Source: Salipaludibacillus agaradhaerens
GTDB lineage: Bacteria; Bacillota; Bacilli; Bacillales; Salisediminibacteriaceae
DNA length: 64,000 nucleotides
NCBI RefSeq assembly: GCF_002019735.1
Contig: NZ_KV917378.1
Location: 4,118,869 to 4,182,868, forward strand
Direction: 5' to 3'
Made by a program: the position numbers and the translations under genes. Shown here piece after piece: positions 57,691 to 64,000 of the stretch (position 1 is its first letter; every line of letters starts with the position of its first letter). The notes under the pieces were generated by a model. It worked only from the letters and a program-made list of their open reading frames with translations, was not told the DNA's origin and searched no databases.

Positions 57691-58350
57691 ATGCCTACAC
57701 GAGAGACGTTTGAAACAAACTTAGCGGAGTTAAAAGAAGACATCATGTTTTTAGGTACAATGGTTGAAAAAGCTTTCGAAGCGACACTTGATGCTGTCGT
57801 ACATGCTGATGAAGTTAAATTTGATGATATCATTTCTAATGACAAATACATTAATGAATTGGAATTGGAGATAAATGAAAAAGCGACACTTCTTATTGCC
57901 AAGCAACAACCCGTAGCTTCTGATCTACGTAAAATCATTGTAACACTGAAAGTATCCAGTGATTTAGAACGAATGGGGGATCTAACCGTTGATATGGCCA
58001 AAGCGGCAAAACGGATAGAGGATCGTGAGAAAGTGGATAACTACATGGAAGACTTGCTGGCTATGGCTGAAAAAGCACAAGATATGTTAAGAAAAGTACT
58101 TGCTGCCTATCGTGCTTCAGACGTTATAAAGGCTCAGCTCATTGCATCACTAGATGATGAAATAGACGCGGCTTATGGAGACTTTGTTCAATCGATTTTT
58201 AAAATGGCTATTGCCGGTCATGATTCTCCAGAGTATATTACCCAGATGGCATTTATATCAAGATATATTGAACGAATAGCTGATTACTCTACGAATATCG
58301 CTGAATGGATTGTTTATGAAGTTAATGGACAACGATTTGATCTAAACTAA
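57691..58350 (+). CDS. phoU: Phosphate-signalling regulator PhoU
   Basis: 219 residues, all-helical, two PhoU repeats. Metal-binding ELEINEKATLLIAKQQPVAS and SSDLERMGDLTVDMA; second repeat ISRYIERIADYSTNIAEWIV. Negatively tunes Pst and PhoR signalling. ATG behind AAGGAGG. 25 bp before a response regulator. Confidence 0.96.
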   Translation: MPTRETFETNLAELKEDIMFLGTMVEKAFEATLDAVVHADEVKFDDIISNDKYINELELEINEKATLLIAKQQPVASDLRKIIVTLKVSSDLERMGDLTVDMAKAAKRIEDREKVDNYMEDLLAMAEKAQDMLRKVLAAYRASDVIKAQLIASLDDEIDAAYGDFVQSIFKMAIAGHDSPEYITQMAFISRYIERIADYSTNIAEWIVYEVNGQRFDLN

Positions 58351-58375
58351 GACTAGTGAGAAAGTTGTTGATTCT

Positions 58376-59140
58376 ATGAGTGAGGCTAAGGTAGTACCTC
58401 GCATTTTAATAGCAGAAAAAGATCGATCAGTGCGAGGTGAAATACAACAGATTTTTCGATCATATGGCTATGAAACATGGGTAGTGGCAAATGGAAAAGA
58501 CGCGTTAAAAATCATTAACAGTCTTAAGCCAGATGCTGTTATTTTAGACATGGATTTACCTGAACTAAGTGGACTTGATGTGTGTCGGGAATTGAGACAA
58601 ACACTAAATAATTGGTTGCCTGTGGTACTTATTTCAACTCAATCTGATGAAATAGAAGCTGTACTCGGAATGGAATTAGGTGCTGATGATTACATGGTAA
58701 AACCGCTTCGCTTTAAAGAACTTGTTGCAAGAGTAAAGGCGGTGTTGCGACGAGGACAGCTTTGCTGCTTAGAAAATGAAACAAAAGAAGAGGTGGTTTC
58801 TGCATTAAAACAAGGAAAATATAGGAGCGGTGAATTAGTCCTTGATCCTGTTCATTTGACACTTTATAAAGGAAAAAAACCTGTTGAATTAACAAGAAAA
58901 GAGTTTGAGCTTATGTTTTTCCTGATGAAAAATAAAGGAAAAGCTTTTACTAGACAGCACTTGATTACGGCATTGACAGTTAACGATCAAACGTATGATG
59001 AACGAATTATAGATGTGTTCGTAAGTCGTATAAGGCGACAAATTGAGCCCAATCGGAGGAATCCATTGTATATAAAGACTGTCAGAAATGTGGGATATAT
59101 GCTGAAAGATGTTCCCATAAAGCATAAAAGCTATCAATAA
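58376..59140 (+). CDS. OmpR-family response regulator, orphan, in the pst-phoU operon
   Basis: 254 residues. Receiver domain with phospho-acceptor D58 (VILDMDLPELSGLDVCRELR) and conserved K in YMVKP. A winged-helix DNA-binding domain is in the C-terminal half (LTRKEFELMFFLMKNKGKAF, then VFVSRIRRQIEP). A 25-residue interdomain segment with CC is unusual. No histidine kinase lies nearby. A PhoP/WalR-like role in phosphate control is inferred from position only. Followed by a strong terminator. Confidence 0.9.
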   Translation: MSEAKVVPRILIAEKDRSVRGEIQQIFRSYGYETWVVANGKDALKIINSLKPDAVILDMDLPELSGLDVCRELRQTLNNWLPVVLISTQSDEIEAVLGMELGADDYMVKPLRFKELVARVKAVLRRGQLCCLENETKEEVVSALKQGKYRSGELVLDPVHLTLYKGKKPVELTRKEFELMFFLMKNKGKAFTRQHLITALTVNDQTYDERIIDVFVSRIRRQIEPNRRNPLYIKTVRNVGYMLKDVPIKHKSYQ

Positions 59141-59154
59141 GGAGTATTACGAAG

Positions 59155-59182
59155 CGGTGAATCATTATTCACCGTTTTTTTT
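59155..59182 (+). terminator. Terminator of the pst operon
   Basis: CGGTGAAT / ATTCACCG with a CATT loop and TTTTTTTT. Confidence 0.92.
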
Positions 59183-59242
59183 ATCACAGATAATCGTCTG
59201 AAAAATTCTCGCCTCAAAATAGAGAATCTATATAGGTGCACT
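59178..59242 (+). repeat. Dispersed element R1, copy G, 5' part
   Basis: TTATCACAGATAA, CGCCTCAAAATAGAGA and ATCTATATAGGTG match the 5' part of R1. Beyond 59242 the similarity stops. A matching 3' end lies at about 59999-60017, so this copy appears to be split. Confidence 0.75.
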
Positions 59243-59530
59243 AGCATTGCATAAAAATGTCAATAGTTCAAGTTGTTTAAAGCCAATAAAGATAATACCC
59301 GATTAATGGTGGGGGATATCACCTGAATTAAAGGACTTTTTCTTTGCGTAACATAACTTTAATGAACATTATAACTAGATAACGTTAATTAGTGACGAGA
59401 AGGACACGTGAAATCCTAATAATCATTAATAAAAACCTCGTTTACTCACTTTTTTAATAAAACTGTTCACCTCTATACCTTTAGATTAAGGAGTCTTGTC
59501 AATAATCGAGTCATTAGTGAGAGTAAAAAT

Positions 59531-59736
59531 AAGCGAATATTTTCCGGTTAAATGCAGAAGAGAGCTCATTTTTGGGGATATAGGGGGAAATTTTCCGACT
59601 ATGCAAAGCAAAACGAGACATTTTCAGATTATCGGAGTCAATAGGCGGAAACTCTCCGTCTATTTCTCAGATTGGGTTCTTAACCTTAGCCACGATAAGA
59701 GCGAATCTTCACGATCCCAGAGGCGGGAATCCGCAT
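59531..59736. repeat. Cluster of short imperfect palindromes (R3)
   Basis: Four related motifs built on GCGGAAA / TTTCCGC: 59531-59551, 59580-59602 (ATAGGGGG, TTTCC, CTAT), 59641-59663 (ATAGGCGGAAA, CTCCGTCTAT) and 59719-59736. Spacing is about 50 to 80 bp. A small open frame across it (59496-59774) has no gene signal and is judged spurious. Confidence 0.5.
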
Positions 59737-59773
59737 ATTTTTATCAAAGATTTTTTTATCCTCTTGTCACTTA

Positions 59774-59998
59774 GCTTTAAAAGAACGCGTATATGTGTTT
59801 GATCGCGGTTATTTGGCTTATAAGCGCTTTTATCGCATGACGGACGATAGCTCTTTACGGAAAAACGCTGTTTACGATTTTAAATTATCGGAAGAATCAG
59901 TTGTGTTGGACGATCAAATAATTGTTATCGGCACGACTCAAAAACGTGCTGAAAACGACTTCAGACTGTTAAAAGTGATTGATTCAGTTAATCACTAA
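59774..59998 (+). pseudogene. IS4-family transposase remnant
   Basis: Frame reads LKERVYVFDRGYLAYKRFYR, then KNAVYDFKLSEESVVLDDQI and IVIGTTQKRAENDFRLLKVI, typical of IS4/IS231 transposases around the second catalytic Asp (DRGY). Only about 75 codons remain; the first Asp region, the YREK-like end and terminal repeats are missing. It is a decayed fragment. Confidence 0.8.
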
Positions 59999-60017
59999 TT
60001 GATTTGGTTCGTTTTAT
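59999..60017 (+). repeat. Dispersed element R1, 3' end fragment (rest of copy G)
   Basis: TTGATTTGGTTCGTTTTATG matches the R1 3' end ATTGAAGGTTCGTTTTATAA. With 59178-59242 it flanks the palindrome cluster and the transposase remnant. Confidence 0.6.
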
Positions 60018-60138
60018 GTCGAAAGTAGGTGTAATCAACTTCTGTCCTTAAATAAGTACAGATAGTGATATTTACAATTATTTCTATGTTATATAGCTTG
60101 TTTATCATAAAAAGGTGTGACTAAAATCACATTTCTAA

Positions 60139-60167
60139 TTGACAATGATTATCACTTGGGATAATAT
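60139..60167 (+). promoter_or_regulatory. Promoter overlapped by a Fur box (distal)
   Basis: TTGACAATGATTATCACTT (60139-60157) is a Fur-type site (7-1-7 TGANAAT-ATTNTCA). It overlaps the -35 TTGACA; -10 TAATAT at 60162-60167 after a 17-bp spacer. Iron-repressed expression is expected. Confidence 0.78.
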
Positions 60168-60259
60168 AAATTCGTGGAAACAATCTATTATTCTTTCTAA
60201 CATTGGGATTTAGGGGGGATTGCCTATTCAAACAGATAGGATTTTATTTTTCATTTTAA

Positions 60260-60278
60260 TTGAGAATGATAATCAATG
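60260..60278 (+). promoter_or_regulatory. Fur box 2
   Basis: TTGAGAATGATAATCAATG, a close match to the Fur consensus; 121 bp after box 1. Confidence 0.78.
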
Positions 60279-60383
60279 AGTTGATTATGAAGCATATGAG
60301 ATAGGAAGAAATTATCAATTCATTGTTCAAATGTTGAATCGTTTAGTAGAAAAAAGCATGAGGTCTTTATTTTTTAATCAACA

Positions 60384-60404
60384 TTGAGAATGATTATCAC
60401 TATC
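60384..60404 (+). promoter_or_regulatory. Fur box 3
   Basis: TTGAGAATGATTATCACTAT at 60384-60403, about 50 bp upstream of the NEAT gene start. Confidence 0.8.
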
Positions 60405-60450
60405 GATATCATTGTTGCTATCACTATTGTAAGGATGGAGGAGAGGAATT

Positions 60451-61134
60451 TTGAAAAATAAAAAAACAGTTATGTATTATTTTACGTTGTTAGTTATGAT
60501 CACAAGTATCCTGTCTTGGTCGTTATTGCCCAATAAAACGATGGCTGATGAACAGCTTGCTGACGGTACATACACCATTCAATACACAGTGTTACACGCA
60601 GAAAATGATTCCGCTTCAATGGCTAACGACTACTGGGAGAAGCCAGCTACAATTACTGTCGCTAATGGTCAGATGAAAGCACAAATGACAATTAACCATA
60701 GTTCATGGGTGACTGAGTTTAAAGTCCCTAACAATGGTGGTTTACAAGATGTTACAGTTATTAGCGCAGATGAAGCAGCGGATAAAAGAGTGGTAGAATT
60801 TCCGATTTCTAGCTTGTCAACACCTCTTGAATCAAAGATCCATGTGACGGTAGAGGACATTGATTATGACCACGATTATACAATAAGACTTTCTTTTGAT
60901 TTAGATAGTTTACAAACTGTAAGTTTAGCAGAATCAGCTAGCAATGAAACTGAAGTGACAACGGATAATACCACATCAACTAATGGTGAAACATCTAATA
61001 ATACAGAGAGTGGCTCTACGGAAAACCCTGAAACGAGTGATAATCATGTCATCATGTGGGGAGCATTAATGTTGGCTGCACTAACGGTACTAGCCTTTAC
61101 ACGCTTTAATAAAGCGAGTTCAAGTACAAATTAA
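60451..61134 (+). CDS. IsdC-like single-NEAT haem-binding surface protein
   Basis: 227 residues, TTG start behind GGAGGAGAGG. Signal peptide (residues 1-32, ending PNKTMA). NEAT domain about residues 38-155: DGTYTIQYTVLHAENDSASM, then SMANDYWEKPATITVANGQ; haem-ligand motif YDHDY at 139-143. An Asn/Thr/Ser/Glu-rich linker (158-197) follows. The end is a wall-anchor type: NPETSDN near residue 192, a hydrophobic helix and the basic tail RFNKASSSTN. The NPETS motif resembles sortase-B signals (NPQTN, NPKTG) of IsdC. Under three Fur boxes. The following multi-NEAT gene starts 17 bp later. Confidence 0.88.
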   Translation: MKNKKTVMYYFTLLVMITSILSWSLLPNKTMADEQLADGTYTIQYTVLHAENDSASMANDYWEKPATITVANGQMKAQMTINHSSWVTEFKVPNNGGLQDVTVISADEAADKRVVEFPISSLSTPLESKIHVTVEDIDYDHDYTIRLSFDLDSLQTVSLAESASNETEVTTDNTTSTNGETSNNTESGSTENPETSDNHVIMWGALMLAALTVLAFTRFNKASSSTN

Positions 61135-61151
61135 AAGAGGGGTTGAATGCT

Positions 61152-64000
61152 TTGAATAAAACATGGCGAAAATTAGTAAGTATTCTATCAATATGGATGA
61201 TACTTTTTGCTTCCCTACTGCCATCAGTAGCAGGAGCAACAACTGACTCTTCATTGCTAAACGGTGAATATAGTATTAATTTCACTGTATTAAAAGATGG
61301 AACAGAAGATGCATCTGCGATGGATGGCTATACACAAAAGCCAGCTAAAATTATTGTGACAGACGATGGAATATTTGCTGAAGTAACGCTAACGAATAGT
61401 GATTGGATCAAAGTATTTCAAACAAAAGTTAATGACGACTTTGTAGATGCAGAAGTCATTTCTGAAGATGTTGACGCTGATACACGTGTCGTGCGTTTTC
61501 CAGTAGGGGATCTGTCAGAAAAACTAGATGCTTATACGCATGTCGTTATACCAATGATTAATTATGATAATTGGTATAACGTGCAGTTTCAATTTCATAC
61601 TGATAGTTTAACAGAAGTGAATGTTGAAACCCCAAAGGAGGAGCCAGAAGCTGAAATACCTACATCTCCAGATGAGGAGTCTGAGGAGAACGATGGAACC
61701 GTTCCAGAAGATAATGACGCGATAGAAGAAGAGCCAGATCATGGTGAAGAAGTCCCGGCTCCAGAAGAAGATAAAGAAGTTGAAGAACCATCTGTGGAAG
61801 TACCAGAAGAAGAGCAAGATCAAGATACGGCTTTGGCTAATGGCACATACACGATTGAATTTGAAGCTCTTCATGCTACGGAAGAACGTTCATCAGCGAT
61901 GGCTAACTATCTTGGTAATCCCGCCAAACTTATAGTTGAAGATGGTCAATCATCATTGCTCTTAACGGTAATAGAACAACCTGGTCAATTAATAACTGAT
62001 TTACGATTTGATATTGAGGACGAATTAGTTAGCGGGGCTGTTATTAGTGAAGATGAAGCGACTCTTTCACGTGTCGTCCAGTTTGAAAATGTAGACTTGG
62101 ACACAATGGTAAATGCAGAGGTAGATATGTATGTCCCAGCAGCTAACTACTGCAATACACAAAAATTCCGGTTAGATTTTAACTTAGACTCATTAACGGT
62201 TGTGGATGACGATCAGCCTGAGGAAGAAGAGTCAAGTAATGATCATGACTTAGAAGTAGGCGACTATACAGTAGATTTTAATGTTCTAAAAGATGGAACA
62301 ACTGATGTTTCTGTGATGGATGGTTACACAGAGAAACCCGCCGTTGTTAGTGTAACTAACTCTGGAATATATGTTGAATTAACGTTAACAAGCAGCGATT
62401 GGATAACGTTGTTTCAGACAAAACAAGATGGGGAGTTTATCGATGCTGACGTCGTATCTGAAGATGCAGCCGCTAATACAAGAGTAGTGAAATTTCCTGT
62501 AACTGACTTAGAGGCGTCTTTAGATGCCTATACACATGTCGTCATTCCAATGTTAAATTATGATAATTATTATACGGTTCAACTATCTTTTGATAAAGAT
62601 AGTTTGACATCTATAGATGAGGCACCAGAGGAACCTACAACACCTGAGATTATTCCGCCAGAGATTGTAACTGGAGAGAATGGAAAGCTTTCACTTGCTA
62701 TTCGCGATAGGCGGAATTTTACCTATGACGAAGGTAACAACACCTATCACATTGTCCACAGTGCCGTCTCATCATTTGAACTGAGCTTGGATATTTTAGC
62801 ATCACTAGATTCTAATAGTTATATCTCTTTTTCAATCGGAAACGATGTAACCGCTATTTTCTCTATTGATAACGTATTATCGGAATTTAATAATGAAGAA
62901 CAAGTTATCTTCGGATTTGAGAAAATAGTAGATAGCAACTTAAATGAGGAAGCCGTTAGTAATTTATATGACTTTTCTGTTAGAGCTGGCGACCGAGAAA
63001 TGACAGAATTCGCTGATGGTGTCACCTTAACATTTGCAGTAGACACTAATAAGGTGGCGAAATGGAACGACTTATATGTTGTCTATGTGAATGATAAAGG
63101 TGAAAAAGAAGATATGATTGAGCCATTATCAGTTGATTCATCCGGTTCTACTGTTACGGCAAATGTCACCCATTTCAGTACGTACGGTGTGTTTGAATTA
63201 TCCAATGAAGAAGATGGAGAGAACACACCACCTTCAAATGGGTTAGATGATGGCACATATATGATTGATTTTACTGTATTAAAAAATAATACAAATGACG
63301 TATCAGTTATGGATCAATATACAGATAAACCTGCTTCGCTTATTGTAGAAAATGGTGAGCAAGCAATTGAACTGACTCTCAACCACAGTAACTGGATTGA
63401 AACTTTTCAAGTGAATGAAAACGGGACTTATGTAGATGCGGAAGTTATAGACATAGATACAAACAATGATAAACGGACAGTTAGGTTTGATGTTGATGAT
63501 TTATCACAAGCGACATCGGCATACACCCACATAGTTATACCAGATATTAACTATGATAATGATTATGAAGTGCAAATCGCTTTTGACTTATCAAGTATCA
63601 CTGACAGTGACGGGAATGTGGTCACACCGACTAATCCATCACCAGTCATTCCTACACCAGTGACTCCTTCCACTCCTAATGGTCCAAATCAGGGTGTGAC
63701 TATAGAAGAAGGACTATCAGACGGTGAGTATACAATTGATTTCACTGTATTAAAAAATAATACAAATGACGTGTCAGTCATGGATGATTACACGCTTAAA
63801 CCTGCAAGATTATCAGTTGAAGACGGAGACACCTATGTCACGGTTACCTTAACACACAGTGATTGGGTTAAAGTATTCCAAACAAGCCAAAACGGGACTT
63901 TCACTGATGCACAAGTTGTAGGTGTTGATGAAGCAGCTAATACACGTGATGTTAGATTCCTAGTTTCTGACTTAAATGAGTTACTAGATGCTTATACAGA
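61152..64000 (+). CDS. Large multi-NEAT haem-binding surface protein (3' end outside window)
   Basis: Open from TTG 61152 (MNKTWRKLVSILSIWMILF) to the window edge: 949 codons visible. AGAGGGG is 9 bp before the start. Signal peptide residues 1-32 (ends SVAGA). Four complete NEAT domains and one partial one are visible: about residues 36-150, 229-352, 369-485, 700-817 and 857 onward. Haem motifs are YDNWY (138-142), YDNYY (470-474) and YDNDY (801-805). NEAT2 reads YCNTQ (333-337), so its second Tyr is missing. Linkers are acidic and Pro-rich (160-227), later Pro/Thr-rich. Between NEAT3 and NEAT4 lies a non-NEAT beta-rich domain (about 497-686), ending THFSTYGVFEL. Likely shuttles haem to the IsdC-like neighbour. 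Confidence 0.9.
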   Translation, partial: MNKTWRKLVSILSIWMILFASLLPSVAGATTDSSLLNGEYSINFTVLKDGTEDASAMDGYTQKPAKIIVTDDGIFAEVTLTNSDWIKVFQTKVNDDFVDAEVISEDVDADTRVVRFPVGDLSEKLDAYTHVVIPMINYDNWYNVQFQFHTDSLTEVNVETPKEEPEAEIPTSPDEESEENDGTVPEDNDAIEEEPDHGEEVPAPEEDKEVEEPSVEVPEEEQDQDTALANGTYTIEFEALHATEERSSAMANYLGNPAKLIVEDGQSSLLLTVIEQPGQLITDLRFDIEDELVSGAVISEDEATLSRVVQFENVDLDTMVNAEVDMYVPAANYCNTQKFRLDFNLDSLTVVDDDQPEEEESSNDHDLEVGDYTVDFNVLKDGTTDVSVMDGYTEKPAVVSVTNSGIYVELTLTSSDWITLFQTKQDGEFIDADVVSEDAAANTRVVKFPVTDLEASLDAYTHVVIPMLNYDNYYTVQLSFDKDSLTSIDEAPEEPTTPEIIPPEIVTGENGKLSLAIRDRRNFTYDEGNNTYHIVHSAVSSFELSLDILASLDSNSYISFSIGNDVTAIFSIDNVLSEFNNEEQVIFGFEKIVDSNLNEEAVSNLYDFSVRAGDREMTEFADGVTLTFAVDTNKVAKWNDLYVVYVNDKGEKEDMIEPLSVDSSGSTVTANVTHFSTYGVFELSNEEDGENTPPSNGLDDGTYMIDFTVLKNNTNDVSVMDQYTDKPASLIVENGEQAIELTLNHSNWIETFQVNENGTYVDAEVIDIDTNNDKRTVRFDVDDLSQATSAYTHIVIPDINYDNDYEVQIAFDLSSITDSDGNVVTPTNPSPVIPTPVTPSTPNGPNQGVTIEEGLSDGEYTIDFTVLKNNTNDVSVMDDYTLKPARLSVEDGDTYVTVTLTHSDWVKVFQTSQNGTFTDAQVVGVDEAANTRDVRFLVSDLNELLDAYT

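Noticed and set aside
59496-59774. Open frame of 92 codons with Arg- and Ser-rich product
   Set aside because: It is laid over the palindrome cluster R3, has no ribosome binding site and no family resemblance.
60208-60280. Very short frame after AGGGGGGATTG between Fur boxes 1 and 2
   Set aside because: Only about 19 codons and it runs into Fur box 2; no support for a peptide gene.
61608-61874. Minus-strand frame of 88 codons rich in Phe and Trp
   Set aside because: It is the antisense shadow of the acidic GAA/GAT-rich linker of the multi-NEAT gene.

Overview
This window looks like a chromosomal segment of a low-GC, endospore-forming Bacillaceae bacterium. The evidence is the sporulation genes (spoVID, ysxE, spoIIB, spoIVFA/B), the Bacillus-type gene order, AGGAGG-type ribosome binding sites with frequent GTG and TTG starts, and a T-box leader before valS. 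RNase G beside spoIVFB and the heme-scavenging NEAT genes would fit an alkaliphilic or halophilic relative of B. halodurans, Salipaludibacillus or Evansella. That assignment is inference. Almost all genes are on the + strand, and no tRNA, rRNA, CRISPR array, prophage or intact insertion sequence was seen.

Layout. 1-0.65 kb: 3' end of transketolase. 1.1-18.3 kb: the ysoA-tig-clpX-lonB-lonA-engB protein quality-control cluster, then the haem operon hemAXCDBL. 18.6-22.5 kb: a NUDIX hydrolase, then spoVID, an unnamed CotS-like gene and ysxE (spore coat). 23.5-27.5 kb: T-box leader, valS and a D-amino acid aminotransferase. 27.9-31.4 kb: a liaIH-liaFSR cell-envelope stress operon without liaG. 31.4-33.2 kb: two tandem RimK-type ATP-grasp genes on the minus strand. 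33.4-49.5 kb: folC, a GGDEF protein, comC, spoIIB, aspA, maf, radC, mreBCD, minCD and spoIVFAB. 49.6-52.3 kb: rng, then L21 leader-rplU-prp-rpmA. After rpmA the usual spo0B-obg pair is missing; instead come a GNAT acetyltransferase, a YhfI-like metallo-hydrolase and a pstSCAB-phoU operon ending in an orphan response regulator. 59.2-60.0 kb is a decayed mobile-element region. 60.1-64.0 kb is a Fur-controlled haem-uptake locus: an IsdC-like single-NEAT protein and a very large multi-NEAT protein that runs off the window.

The backbone is the conserved Bacillus order (tig-clpX-lonB-lonA-engB-hem; spoVID-ysxE-valS-folC-comC-spoIIB-maf-radC-mre-min-spoIVF-rplU-rpmA). Into it are inserted dat, the lia operon, the ATP-grasp pair, the GGDEF gene and aspA. 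Functionally it joins proteolysis, haem synthesis, cell shape and division, sporulation, envelope stress, phosphate uptake and haem-iron uptake.

The strongest unexplained signal is a dispersed element of about 150 bp (called R1 here), seen in seven places between genes, with short inverted ends and internal hairpins. One copy supplies the stop codon of the NUDIX gene. Another appears to be split by about 750 bp that contains an IS4-family transposase remnant. Other leads are the ATP-grasp pair, one member of which has lost a metal-ligand motif; the multi-NEAT protein, with one haem-motif-deficient NEAT domain and a non-NEAT insert; a perfect 11-bp inverted repeat before lonA; and the orphan regulator in the phosphate operon.
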